From Takakia lepidozioides (lineage: Eukaryota; Streptophyta; Takakiopsida; Takakiales; Takakiaceae): a DNA stretch of 64,000 nucleotides. Where the stretch lies: contig CM060733.1 of the NCBI GenBank assembly GCA_030704615.1, positions 12,896,001-12,960,000 on the forward strand, written 5' to 3'. Both the position numbers and the translations under genes were made by a program. The notes beneath the pieces were generated by a model. That model was not told the DNA's origin. It did no database searches and worked only from the letters and a program-made list of their open reading frames with translations. Positions 33,850 to 45,161 of this stretch are shown here, one piece after another (position 1 is the first letter of the stretch; each line of letters opens with the position of its first letter).

Positions 33850-34485
33850 TTATATATTTTTTTGGGAATTATAGGGCCCACCCCCGAAAAGGGGCAGTAG
33901 CCGTAAGGCGAAGTGGCTCTTAATTACGCCGGCTTTGGCCGGAGTCTTATATATATATATATATATAGGAAAAATATTATGGTTTTTTTTATTTTTGAAA
34001 AAACCTTTGTTTGCTTTGATCAAGCATGTTGAGGGTTTTTTGAATTTTTGAACAGTGCTACCCCGAATTTTCATAATGCATAGTACAAATGCAAAGTACA
34101 TGTCAAATTTCACATCAAACCAACATTTTACTGCATATGCTGCTTTGTATGTGTTTTGGTGAGGGTTGACATGTCCATATGTAGCAAACACATTCACGCC
34201 TAAAGCTTTCTTCCAAACCATGTCATCCCAAAAACAATAATTACAGAAATCCCTCCGGTGAGGGGCTGTCTTACAATACCCATAAGCAGCAGGAATTTTT
34301 TTAAGATGATCTATTGGAGAAAACCGAAATTCGGCTTGCACCGTTTTCGGGGTTACTATTCCATACATATACTTCTGTAGTGTCGGCGGGGGTCTCACAA
34401 ACAGCCAAGTCCTTTCTTGGTGAACCACCACCAAGTCCATCGACTCCCTGTGATAAGTGGTGGTGAGTCTTGGCCCACCCACCAT
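33850..34485 (-). CDS. Unrecognised 211-aa ORF, probably element-derived
   Basis: An ATG at 34485 opens 211 codons. The first about 160 residues look like real coding sequence: DLVVVHQERTWLFVRPPPTL, KTAPHRRDFCNYCFWDDMVW (a C-x2-C pair) and KALGVNVFATYGHVNPHQNT. The last 45 codons run through a (TA)n microsatellite and the hairpin block at 33872-33950, which also occurs at 54711 without this ORF, so the true 3' end of any coding part is earlier. No family was recognised. Expression and gene status are unknown. Confidence 0.3.
   Translation of the reverse strand: MVGGPRLTTTYHRESMDLVVVHQERTWLFVRPPPTLQKYMYGIVTPKTVQAEFRFSPIDHLKKIPAAYGYCKTAPHRRDFCNYCFWDDMVWKKALGVNVFATYGHVNPHQNTYKAAYAVKCWFDVKFDMYFAFVLCIMKIRGSTVQKFKKPSTCLIKANKGFFKNKKNHNIFPIYIYIYKTPAKAGVIKSHFALRLLPLFGGGPYNSQKNI
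33872..33965. repeat. Hairpin-rich block, copy 1
   Basis: Contains CCCCCGAAAAGGGG, GCCGTAAGGC and GCCGGCTTTGGCCGG, three small hairpins in a row, followed by a (TA)n run at 33949-33966. The first two hairpins and TATAGG.CCCACCCCC recur at 54711-54780. Confidence 0.55.
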
Positions 34486-36029
34486 GGCCCCAATGGACTG
34501 TGGTGAGCCCCAAGACTCCCCACGATTCCCACCACAAGGCCTCAGCCCCTTGGTGAGCCCTATGCACCTCCAAAGCTACCACCATCCCATATGGAGTTCC
34601 CCCACCGGACTCCACCTAGTGAGCGCCTCCGCCCCCTTGAGTGCCGAGGGCACTCAAGGATGCTTCAGCCCCCATTCCTACTGCTGTCACAGCCCCCACC
34701 ACAGGGGCAGCCTCTTTTATGTTCCGATCCTCCGCCCTCAAGGCAAAGGGCCACGACACACACCCCTACTAACAAGGAGTCGATGTCCTCATCGACTTGT
34801 CTTTTTTTTGCGAAACTAACATCCAAGTTGTGGCGTCCCACACCAAGGAGTTTGTTTCCGTGCCATGTCCATGACAAAAAACCAAACCCCCACTTGACTC
34901 TTATTCCCCACTAGCTAGTTCGGGCGACTTCCTCCAAGTCACGGCCAAAGATGGAGCTTCTCAAGCTCCTCCTAGTGTTTTTTTCTTGGCCCACTTTTTG
35001 GCCAAGGTACAATCCTCCCCAAGGATCGAATCGTCTTACCGCTTTTTGGCGTCACCTTGAGCAAGGGTTCGTCTTGAACCCCTTTGACTGAGAAGATAAC
35101 CTTGAACCAACCATGCGCCCTAATCACTACAATTGGGTCCGCTTTGGGTGCTGGCCTGAGATACATGAACACGCCGAAGTCGCACTAACAAGATTACACG
35201 ATTATAGTACATGAACAGAAACGCGAGCTTCCGCGTTAGCCCGCACTACAAGCTTAGGAGAGCTAGAAGGTGAAGTGAGCAAGTTCATTCCTTTTATATG
35301 AGGTGGTGTATGTTGTGGAAGAAAAACCAAGGAGCTACATAGGCTAGGGCTTGAAGACAACAAAAGCAACATCTTGGAGAGCATCAAGAAGCTCAAGATG
35401 ACTCTAAAGGGAAGCATGTGGGTGAGAATTCTATCCATGATGATGTTAAACCAAGCTTAGAGTATTGAAGAGTTTGGAGCATATGTGGGAGATCATTGGA
35501 GGTGGTCTTCATGAAGAAAGGAGATTTCCAGCTCAAGGTATGCATAGCAACTTCAACCATACATTAGCATGTGATAAAACAAGGAAGGGGAAGGTGAAGC
35601 TCATGTATTCATTCCCTTTTTGCTTAAGTTTTATGGTGGATGGTTGATCAAGCAAGTGATGCTTATGTGGAGCATGCTCTTTAGGACTTGTGATATCAAG
35701 TTTGAGAAGATGAGCTCTTGAACAGAGGCGTGGATACACATTATGGTGAATGAAGACAACACCTAGGTCAAGAGGTGGAAGTGTGTGTGACTAGCCCATG
35801 CAAGGGAAAACACATGGAAGATGGCATACAAAATTCAAATTGAAGCAAGGCTTGGCGCTTGTCATTGGGCACATTAGCTTGCTATGAGTTCCAAGGAGAT
35901 CAAGAGGAACTTGTCAATTTGTGATGAATGCATTGCAAGGTAAGACAATGCAATCTTGCATGCATGTTAGGGGATGATACCATAAAGAAGGTGTTTCTTA
36001 CGATACTCTACAAACCCTAGTCTCCATAC
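34486..36029. other. Intergenic, no recognised gene
   Basis: Several overlapping frames are open in the GC-rich 34450-34900 part on both strands. None carries a known motif, and the alternative frames are equally long, so none is called. Confidence 0.35.
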
Positions 36030-36235
36030 CCTTCAAAAAACTGTGTGTGGGCTCCCTCTGCCCAACATACACTTTTGTGAACAGTGTATGGGCCCCCTGT
36101 GCCCAACATACGTTTTTCTGAACAGTGTATGGGCTCCCTCTGCCTCCACCATACACTTTTTTGAATAGTGTATGGATACCAGTGGAGAGACTTTGCCTAC
36201 CATACGTTTACATTAAAAGTGTATGACATCTAGGG
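36030..36235. repeat. Tandem repeat, approximately 41-44 bp unit, about four copies
   Basis: GTGTATGGGC.CCCT.TGCC..CATACACTTTT repeats with starts near 36042, 36082, 36123 and 36167. Each unit contains an inverted pair (GTGTATGG against CCATACAC), so each could fold. Confidence 0.7.
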
Positions 36236-36951
36236 TCGGGATGCAGATGGGTTGAGTCGCATCCATGCACAAGCAAACATGATGATACTGGAGCTCGGTG
36301 GCATGGTGAGACGGATGATGAGATGGTGCCAGGATGGCATGCATCTGCCTCTTTGTGCATTATTCTAGCAATGGGAGCTCAAACTGGTCCATCCCATGTG
36401 ATTAGCATGGAGATAGTGTGCATGACAATCCAGAGATCAATGGGGAGCTTGGTGGTGCTAAGGATGTACATGAAGATGCATCAGTGTTGGCCTACCATGC
36501 AACACTCTTGCAAGCCCAATGCTCATGCCTCCAAACAGGTCTAGCAAACAAATCCCTGAGTCAGGTGGTTGCCAGGTAATCAGCACTGTGTTTAAAAGAG
36601 CTAACTCAGGAGGTCCAGGTGATGTCACTGAACTCCCCTCACTCACCAATGGAAAGGCCTCATGCCATGCTTGGTGCACACACTCGCTTGCTACTATAAA
36701 CAAATTCCCAACCGTACCCCACAGTGGATATGCACAGGCACATGAGGAAGTAAATCAGCCTTGTATGCCAATTGCTTGTCCTCATCAGGTGATGGCCTAT
36801 CATCTGCATGACTATTGCCCTCCAAGAGCTTAGTACCCCAAGCCAATACCCCTGAAAATGCAGCCAATGTGGGCATCATGTTCCTATGATCCACTGCTAT
36901 ATTCCCAATAAACCGCACTGGGAGCAGTGCACGTCGACCATCTCCTGACTG
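36236..36951. other. Unassigned sequence next to the gag-protease remnant
   Basis: A 74-codon frame on the minus strand (36918-36694) lies where pol would follow the protease, but no reverse transcriptase or integrase motif was recognised. Assigned to neither gene nor element. Confidence 0.3.
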
Positions 36952-38640
36952 TCATTCCGACCTGTAGGATGTCGTTTCATCCCAAAAGTCCAAAGTAAAG
37001 CCCATGGGGTATAACACAGCCCCACCAACAAGCACATCATAGGACATTGCGTCCGTAACAATGGCTTTAGCTCTCATGACTGAGCCGTCCGTAGGATGAT
37101 CCGGCTGCAATCGAATGAAGAGCTCATGGCTTGTAATCCCTCGTGCCTTCTCTGAACCACCCAAAGATGTTTGAATTTGGAAATGACAAGGCTCCAAATC
37201 CGCCTCTGTAAGGCCCAAGCCTGCAATTGCTGCTCTCCCCAACATCAATGGCCGTGCTCCCGAGTCCAACAAGACCCGTAGTGGCCTATACCTCCTCCCG
37301 GCTGGGCCACCCAACTGAAACACACCATCCTGATTGTCCACTAGAACTACCCCAGGAGTCACCATACTATGCTCAATGGCTGGTCTAGCTGGCAACTCCT
37401 GCAACCTTGCAGCTGCCGCTTGCCATGGTGCAGCTATGGCTGTCTTCACCCTTGAGTCCAGGGCACCCATGCACTGCACATTATCCGCTATCCCCGCAGA
37501 TAGTGCTGAAGAATCACTACTCTCACAGAGTCTAGCTGCTAATCTAAACACAGCAGCTAGCCGAATCCCTGACATTGCAATTGTCATTGCAGAAAACAAT
37601 GGAGCTTGGCAAACCGCCGTAGCCGCCCCCAACAATGTACTGGCTGCACCTTGCTTTGCAGCACCACCCAACGACATATCTCGAGCCACACCAACTCTCC
37701 CCAATGACATCAAATCCCACCATGACCACTCGCTCCTCCACCATATTGAGCTCTATCCGCTCTGCCAGCAAAAACACGTTTGCTAAGGTGGGTTGGTCCA
37801 CTTGTAGGAGAGTTGCATCCCGCACCCTTATCCTCAGCTCCTTGTCCAATATCCCATACTAGAATTGGACTACTTGAGCTTCCGTAACCCCTTGGGTTAC
37901 ATTTATCAATCGCCTCATGTGTGTGTAAGCCTCTCTCAAACTCTCAGTAGGCTTGCGCTGGAACTCTTGCGAGCTCCGCAATTTTTCCGTCCTTATTCCC
38001 TGGTAGTTTCTCCTTAACTACTCGAAGAACTCCACAACTAGGTTAAAGGCAGGCACGGGTGCTGGTGCTGCAGCAGGAGCTTGGGTGGATTTCCCAGCTC
38101 CATCTTTACTGTCCCACTACTAGTGCTTGCAGTTGGGGATGCTGGTGTAGCTGCTGGTGTCGCCGCTGCCCTTGTGCCTCTAGTGATGGAGATATAGTCA
38201 GGTGACCAATATTGTCGTCACTCCTCAATCTCCACCTCATTTCCCCGCCTAAACTCATGTTAGTCATCCATAGGCGGCCCCTCAAGGTGCTGAAACAGCC
38301 CCTTCCACGCCATAAAAGGTGTAAACAGTTGAGGATTGCGCATCTGCTGCAAATCACACCAACTATCAAACTCCTGTATAAAATCATCAAGCTCGATGGT
38401 GCCCACAGCTCCAGAGTACCGACGTGGCCCCTTAGTAGCTCCATACATTTCCTCCATCGTATCCCACAACAATGGCACGGAAATGGCTTGCACCCTCGGC
38501 AAGAATCCTCCTAACTCTGAGTCTAAACCTTCCTCAGAAGACACTGAAGGTGAAGGTAGCCTAAATCGCACACCTCGTCTTGTATACCCACTAGTATCGC
38601 TGGTGCTCGTATCGGCACTCTCCTCAGCAACTGGTGGCAC
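36952..38640 (-). mobile_element. LTR-retrotransposon gag-protease remnant
   Basis: On the minus strand a gag-like start (38640-38260, from MPPVAEESADTSTSDTSGYT through FDSWCDLQQMRNPQLFTPF to WKGLFQHLEGPP) is followed in other frames by DKELRIRVRDATLLQVDQPT..LLAERIELNMVEER (37849 to about 37700). Then comes a 253-codon frame (37713-36952) with an intact retropepsin triad in RVLLDSGARPL (about 37256-37273) and the typical later block YDVLVGGAVLYPMGFTLDFW. Frameshifts separate the pieces. Pol is not recognised downstream. The protease gives the class (a Ty3/gypsy-like element is likely), but without reverse transcriptase the family cannot be fixed. Confidence 0.7.
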
Positions 38641-38800
38641 CTCCGTGATGAAAACTCACACTCAAACCGGCTATCAGCTTGTTTCTAATCCCCCTTTCCA
38701 CAAGATAACCGGGTAGAGAACATGTTGCGGCTTATGGTTTGGAATACTAGGTTCCTATTCTGAACTTGTACCTGTACCTGCATCCACCGCATGCACTCCT

Positions 38801-38893
38801 ATGGTCTGCTGGTCATCAACCCAGCCTCACCATAAGAGAAACAATGATGGTCTGCTGGTCATCACCCCAGCCTCACCACCGACAACACGCTCT
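38801..38893. repeat. Short tandem duplication, about 48 bp
   Basis: ATGGTCTGCTGGTCATCA followed by CCCAGCCTCACCA occurs twice head to tail, the second copy with ACCCC in place of AACCC. Confidence 0.7.
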
Positions 38894-38989
38894 AGGATTG
38901 GCCGGCCACAATATTTCCGGCACAACCACCTATAAAAGCAAGCGCCCAAACCAAACTAGCATGACGCACAGTCAAGCATGCATGTGTGG

Positions 38990-39415
38990 GAGGAGGATCC
39001 AAACACAAGAAACTCAAACAACAACACCTCCCACAACTTAAATCAATCGATCTCATTGCGGCTTCCATAAACCTGCAAGATGGCCAAGTCTCTATCCAAA
39101 CTAGCTCTGCCTCCGCTTACGGAAAAGCTTTGGCCTACAAGAATGATGGAAGATTATAGAGAAGGGAAGCTAAAGCAATTTCTAAGCCCATAATGCTCTC
39201 ATCCCATTAGTCCCCCTATCTTCATACTCACTCTTGCTCGAGCAATAGATAAGACTATCCTCAAAGAACCTCTTAAATAACTCTCAAGAGCCCTCAAATT
39301 ATTGCCATGAACTTTTCAATCTGCCCTCAATCAGCCCCTAACATAGACCCACCGAGGTTCAAGAAGTTCGCAAACTTGGACTTCAAACAGTCCACCAAAA
39401 AGCCCTAGGCGCCCG
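38990..39415. other. No recognised feature
   Basis: Non-repetitive sequence between the gag-protease remnant and the minisatellite cluster. Nothing recognised. Confidence 0.35.
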
Positions 39416-39419
39416 CCAA

Positions 39420-40025
39420 TTAGTGGCCTCCAAGGTCTCCAACCAGCCCTCACAACGGCTCCATGAGCCTGCCCAATATGGCCTCCAAGGACCTCCAACA
39501 GTCCTCCAAACAGCCCTTAAGAAGCTCCTCAAATCTGCCAAGTATTGGCCTCCAAGGACCTCTAACAGTCCTCCAACAGCCCTTAAGAAACTCCTCAAAT
39601 CTGCCAAGTATTGGCCTCCAAGGACCTCCAACAGTCCTCCAATAGCCCTTAAGAAGCTCCTCAAATTTGCCAAGTATTGGCTTCCAAGGACATCCAATAG
39701 TCCCCCAAAGAGCTCTTAGAAAGTTCCATAAGTCTGCCCAATATAGGCCTCCAAGGATCTCCAATCGTCCTTCAACCAGCCCTCACAAGGCTCCACAGGC
39801 CTGCAAAACATTCGCCTCAAAGGACCTCAAATAGTCCTTCAAACAACCCCAAGCAGGCTCCACAAGCCTACAAGATATTGGCTTCAATAGACTCCAAATA
39901 GTCCTCAAAGCAGGCCCCAATACCTTGATATTGGCCTCAATAGACCCGAAATAGTCCTAAAACAGGCCCCAATATCTGCTAGATATTGGCCTCAATAGAC
40001 CCCAAATACTCCTCAAACAAGCCCC
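39420..40025. repeat. Minisatellite, 66-67 bp unit
   Basis: CCTCCAAGG starts at 39482, 39549, 39615, 39681 (as CTTCCAAGG) and 39748, spacing 66-67 bp. More diverged units lie on both sides. Because 66 is a multiple of three, the array is open in several frames (for example LKKLLKSAKYWPPRTSNSPP repeated), which makes misleading ORFs on both strands. Confidence 0.8.
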
Positions 40026-40054
40026 CATAAGGCTCCAAAAATATCCACAGTCAG

Positions 40055-40465
40055 TCGATTTTTCATCCGTTACTGACCAAATTTCATCCAAAACTGCGAT
40101 TTCTCATCCACAGGTCCGATATTTCATCCACCACGATAGTTCATCCATCGGTGCGATATTTCATCCACTGGCGTGATATTTCATCCGCTGACACACATCC
40201 ATCGTCGCAATTTTTCATCCGATGGCACAATAGTTCATCCGCTGGCGCAGTTTCATCCGTCGCCGCGATTTTTTATCTGATTGCGCGATAGTTCATCCGC
40301 TGATGAGATTTCATCTGCTGACGCAGTTTCATCCGTTGCCGCAATTTGTCATCCGATAGCGTGATAGTTCATCCGCTGGCGCAGTTTCATCCACTGCAAC
40401 CGATTCTCATCCAGAAGCGCCAATTGTCATCCACTGGCTCAATAGTTCATCCGATTGGACAATGG
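40055..40465. repeat. Short-unit array of GAT..TTCATCCG.TGGCGC motifs
   Basis: TTCATCCGCTGGCGC / GTTTCATCCGTCGCCGC / GATAGTTCATCCG variants recur about every 20 bp for 400 bp. A separate run of GAGTTCCCAAG.GTTC variants follows at 40485-40580. Confidence 0.75.
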
Positions 40466-40589
40466 TGGTGCTCCCAACTCTGGTGCAATGTTCCCATGCG
40501 TTCCCACGAGTTCCCAAGGAGTTCCCAAGCGTTCTCACGCGTTCCTTCGAGTTCCCAAGGAGTTCACACGCGTTCCCAAGCTAGGGTTT

Positions 40590-41259
40590 CGCCGCTTTGC
40601 CTCTACGATTGTTGCAACGAGCTATGGCTTGTATGGAGCAACCAGAGGTGCTGTTCTTGGTTTCTTAAGCATCAATAAACCACCAAGAGTGCTTCTAACT
40701 CCCTGAGCAAGCTATTTGCCACACAACAAGCTATCTTTCTCTATAGAACTTATTGAAACAAGCATAGAACAAGCTATTGAGCTTTCTATGGCATATCCTC
40801 TTCTAGCCATCGCATGCACTCATAGTGCTTCCTTCCATGGCCATAGTGCGCCTCTTAGAGCTCCTAATCCAACCCTGCGCTTGTCACTTCCATAGACATG
40901 CTCTTCCCAAGCTTGGGATTGAAACCCCAACTCAAAGCATGCTCTACAAATATACTATTCTGCCCCAAATAGAAATCAGATGTCTACCTCCACTCATAGC
41001 TCTCCTAAGCTTGAAGTTGAAGACTCCCACAAGCTGAAACCATGCTTCCCATATGCACCGCTTGCTTCCTTAACACCTGAGCTCTTCTTGAACTCCTCAA
41101 ACCCTGCAACACTTGCAGAACAAGAGCTTTTTCACAAGCTCTCAAACTTTTCAATGGGGCTTTCCTTGAAGACCTCTTCTTGTACATAAACACCACAAGG
41201 CTTTCTTCTTGCAAACCTTGCAACACCTTGTAACTTAAGAGCTATCTATCAAGCTCTCT
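40590..41259. other. No recognised gene; AAGCTCT-rich repeat DNA
   Basis: Loosely similar to 32400-33000 in motif content (..CAAGCTCTC, CTTGCAA..CCTTG). The frames seen here carry no known motif. Confidence 0.35.
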
Positions 41260-41670
41260 TTTACACACAAGTGCTAACTATGCTAACACCTTGCACTCAT
41301 AGATGTAAGCAGGTCTTCTTCTAGTGATACAGAAATGGTGAAAAGAGGAGAAACCACTCTATCACGTTATATAAGTCAAGCCAATGGCACCTTTGTTAAA
41401 TGACTCCACCATACAGACCTCACCCACTCTCCATCTCAAGTACTAGAGCTATGGCGGTGAGAGAGGCCTCGGGAGGCTCGATTAGAAGAAGACGAGCCTG
41501 CCTACGTCTCACGTGGAGATAACCTCTCCACGTCCCAAGTGAGGTTCGCCACCTCACTTGGCACATGGAACCAAACGAAGTTCCAATGCCAACAAAATAT
41601 AAATATAAATGTATAATATCCTAATTAATTAGAAATAACTATTTCTAACTAATCACAAACAAAACCATGA
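41260..41670 (+). repeat. Dispersed repeat family X, copy 2
   Basis: Same block order as copy 1 (33001-33430), including AAGTCAAGCCAA.GGCAC and GTCCCAAGTGAGG.T.GCCACCTCACTTG, and the same orientation. The two copies lie about 8 kb apart on either side of the gag-protease remnant. Confidence 0.55.
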
Positions 41671-41739
41671 CACGTTTTTCATGATCTGAAAACACAAATG
41701 CTACAACTAACTCGAACCTGACACTCACAGACTCGAGCT

Positions 41740-42070
41740 GATATTTCTCGAGTGATAAGGAAAGGAATGATACAAAGCACACAAGCTCTCTCAAACTCAC
41801 ACACTTGCACATGAAAACATCACTCATATATTAAGTCGAATCAAGTGCATCCCACGCCATGGGGCATCCACACTATGGCGCCATAGCTAGACACGGTGAG
41901 GCTCAACTCGAGAAAGATGAGCCCACCACGATCTGCCGTGAAGATAACAACGTCAGGTGCCCAAACATGTATCGGCCCCTGGATTCACACTTGGGTCAAT
42001 CCCAAATGTCAATATATAAAAGCTAGCTATTTCCTAGTTAAATTCACACTAGTGTTAAAATAACTTGACA
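41740..42070 (+). repeat. Dispersed repeat family X, copy 3 (diverged)
   Basis: Shares GTGAGGCTCAACTCGAGAAAGATGAGCC-like and ACTTGGGTCAATCCCAA blocks with the inverted copy at 50890-51290, and AAGTCGAATCAAG with copies 1 and 2. Confidence 0.45.
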
Positions 42071-42071
42071 T

Positions 42072-42240
42072 GTTGGAAAGCCCTCGATGAGGAGGGGTGC
42101 ACCGGCTTGGTCTCATGATTTTTGGACATGCGGTGTGGGAGATGTGGCATTTCAAGTATTTTTGGTCGCTGGAAATTCGGGAAAAATTGCAAAGTGGGCT
42201 TTCTTGGGAGCCTCGATGGAAGATATATCAATAATGAATG
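42072..42240 (+). repeat. Dispersed SINE-like repeat, copy 3 (truncated)
   Basis: Shares TTGGAAAGCCCTCG.CGAGGAG, GCTTGGTCTCATGATTTTTG and GCAAAGTGGGC with the copies at 19555 and 43320, but ends before the box B part. Confidence 0.55.
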
Positions 42241-42295
42241 GATATATTACTACTCAATAAATTAATGGAAAAAATTAATTAGGCCTTGACATGAG

Positions 42296-43270
42296 AGACT
42301 TACTTGGATTTAGAGGAGAGTGCACTTGGGCTTAGATGGGCATCAACATAGGAGATGCATTGGGATACGTAGGAAATTGCACTTGGTCATTTAGATTTCA
42401 ACTCTTCATTCATGGGCCAAAGGCACATGCTACCCTAGAGGTCGCACTTGGGCCTCAACATAAAAGAGGCACTAGGGCACATAAAAGATCTTACACTTGG
42501 ACACTTGGGCCAACGGCACAGGCTACCCTAATATCAATAATGAATTGGATATTACTACTCAATAAATTCATGAAAAATAAATGGGGCCTTGACATGGGAG
42601 ACGTACTTGGATAAATAGGAGATTGCACACTGGGCTTAGATGGGCCTCAACATAGGAGACGCACATAAGAGACGCCCTTCGATACATAGGGTATCGCACT
42701 TGGGCTTAGATGACAGTGGACACTTGGGCCTCTACATGGGAGATGCACTTGGATACATAGAAGATTGCACTTGGGCTTAGATAGGCAACGACATAGGAGA
42801 CGGACACGGATACGTAGGAAATTGCACTTAGTCTTAGATTCAATTTTTCACACATGGGCCAATGGCAGAGGCTACCTTAGAGGTCGCACGTGGGCCTGGA
42901 TATGGGAGACGTACTTGGATACATAAGAGATTGCACTTGGGCCAACGGCACAGGCTACCCTAGAGGTCGCATTTGGGCGTCGACATAGGAGACGCACTTG
43001 GATACATGAAGGATTGCACTTGGACTTAGATGACATTGGACACTTGGGCCTCTACATGGGAGATGCACTTGGATACATGAATAGAAGATTGCACTGGGGC
43101 TTAGATGAGCCTCGACATAGGAGACGCACTTGGATACATAGAAAATTACACTTGGTCTTAGATTTCAATTATTTACACATGGGCCTCAACATAGGAGAAA
43201 AATAATGATCACACTTAGATGACTTAGATGACATTGGACACTTGGGCCAACATCACAGGCTACCCTAGGC
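42296..43270 (+). repeat. Degenerate array of approximately 60-bp units
   Basis: Units of the form TTGGATACATAG.AGATTGCA + CTTGGGCTTAGATG + GCCTCGACATAGGAGACGCA recur at least nine times. They are interspersed with TGGGCCAACGGCACAGGCTA + CCCTAGAGGTCGCA, also seen at 19871 and 20170. Unit order varies, so this is a higher-order mosaic rather than a simple satellite. Confidence 0.75.
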
Positions 43271-43319
43271 AATATATGAATCGAGACGTTTGTAAGTTGT
43301 TTTGTTTTGTTTTGTAGCG

Positions 43320-43600
43320 TTGAGATGTCCCAAACTGCGGGGCCTGCGCTGGTGCTTGGTACCGTTGGAAAACCTTCGACGAGGAGGGGTGCACCGGCTT
43401 GGTCTCATGATTTTTGGACATGTGGTGTGGGAGATATGGAATTCCAAGTACTTTTGGTCGCTGGAAATACACAAAAAATAGCAAAAATGGCAAAGTGGGC
43501 ATTCATAGGACAATGGTTGGAGCCTCGACGGAGAGATATCAAGGGAAAGGTCTCCGGTTCAAATCTGGTCGTAGGCTCCCTGGAAAAAAAAAAATGATTA
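43320..43600 (+). repeat. Dispersed SINE-like repeat, copy 4 (most complete)
   Basis: Full-length match to copy 1, with GGTCTCCGGTTCAAATCTGG near the 3' end followed by an A run (43583-43593). GGAGCCT at about 43528 can pair with AGGCTCC at about 43573, a tRNA-like acceptor pairing around the box B. Confidence 0.6.
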
Positions 43601-45161
43601 GATATGGGATTGCACTTGGACTTAGATGACACTGGACACTTGGGCCTGTACATGGTAGATAAAAATCAGCCATGATGATGACCGAATAATTCTGGCGGCT
43701 GTATGCGAAGGAGGATTTGAGGTATTGAAGTAAGGCAAAATGAAGCGCAAAGTATAGAGTAATGGCACCGATATTTTCATTAGGTTACGAATTAATTCAA
43801 GACAGGTGTAGATGGGAAATTTCATCCATGTTTACAGATAAACATAGTGATTCATTCATAGAGCTCCAGTAGGAGGTATGTTTCTCAACACGTTGAGCAA
43901 CGTCAGTATGGCATCTTGCCTTCATCTTCTCATCAAAAGAGACCTTTTCAAAGGGGACGGATACTGTTTGTTGGTGAAGGGCTAGTGATGAATTGAGAAT
44001 CCCAAGAGTTCTTGACCCATTGATCCCATCTGCATGCTGCTTTCCCCCAAAAACTGAATTCCCTTAGTTTGGTATAATTTTGTTGATACTCATTAAATAC
44101 CCACATGATGGAACCAGAGCCCATAAGATTTTGGGTCCAAATTTCAGATGTTGGACGGTTACTCGAAGCAAGAAATTGAGAAAAGAGGTTTGCTTCTTTA
44201 AAGAAGTGGATATTTAGGAGAGCCTTCTGCTTGTTTGAGATCCGCAGCTCAAGCAGTTATTGAGAACACTGGGAGTCACAGCAGCAATTGGCACCTGCTT
44301 CCCAGGACATTAGTATTGCTGAGCATTGCGTGAAAATACGCACAATTGTTCAGTACACAATTGTCTCATACATGCTCCAACATCTGGTCATGAACTGTAG
44401 GCATTTGTGTTCTGAAATGGATGTAGGAGGTGAACTCTAGCAACTGACCTTGAACTCCAACATGCACAAGCCGATGTTATAGGGGGATGGAGTCATGCAA
44501 ATCCAATTCATGCCCCATCAATCCATAACAGAATACCCAAATACCATCTCACCTGAGTCTCAAAGACACGGTCGGGCACAGCCAAGGATATTTTTCGCTA
44601 CGTCCAGTATGCCCCTTTCCCTGGTGCTCTAAGGGAGTTCTATATGAACTGAACTTTCAAGTGGCCACTACGGGATTTGATCTTGGTGGCTTAAGGCTAG
44701 CTTTTGACAACATTCATGCAAGCAGTCAAGGGCTCTATCGAAGCACCACCACAAGAGACATACGGACATGTCCAAATTCAAATGCTGAAAATACTTGTGC
44801 ACAGCGCTCCCCACTGATCAAGCTCATTACGAATCGTTCTCACATCCATCTCCAAGCTTTGGAGAAGCTCAGCTCTGCCACCCACACCAGAATTAGGACA
44901 GCATTCTGATTTCTTTCCACTATCACCAGAGTCAGTCAAAATCCTCCCTTCACTCCTTATCTGCTCCAGTCAAGTGCAATTATGGACTGCCTTCCCATCT
45001 ATGATGGGTCGACCCCACTATCATGTCCTGTGGATGTGCCACAGGAGATACCCTCAACAGTACATCATGGTCAATATTCTCAGGAAATGGTGATGAACTG
45101 AAAGCTACACAGAACAATTAATGAAGCAAGACGCTCGCACCTATGCAGAAAAAACATCGTT
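43601..45161. other. Downstream of the PPR gene, no recognised gene
   Basis: Includes the 3' untranslated region of the minus-strand PPR gene near 45161. The rest has only short open frames without motifs. Confidence 0.4.

Noticed and set aside
39383-39764. Overlapping 98-104 codon frames on both strands
   Set aside because: They come from a 66-67 bp minisatellite whose period is a multiple of three, so frames stay open by structure.
40055-40465. CRISPR-like array
   Set aside because: The short repeats are degenerate and contiguous, without regular unique spacers, and the context is a plant nuclear genome.
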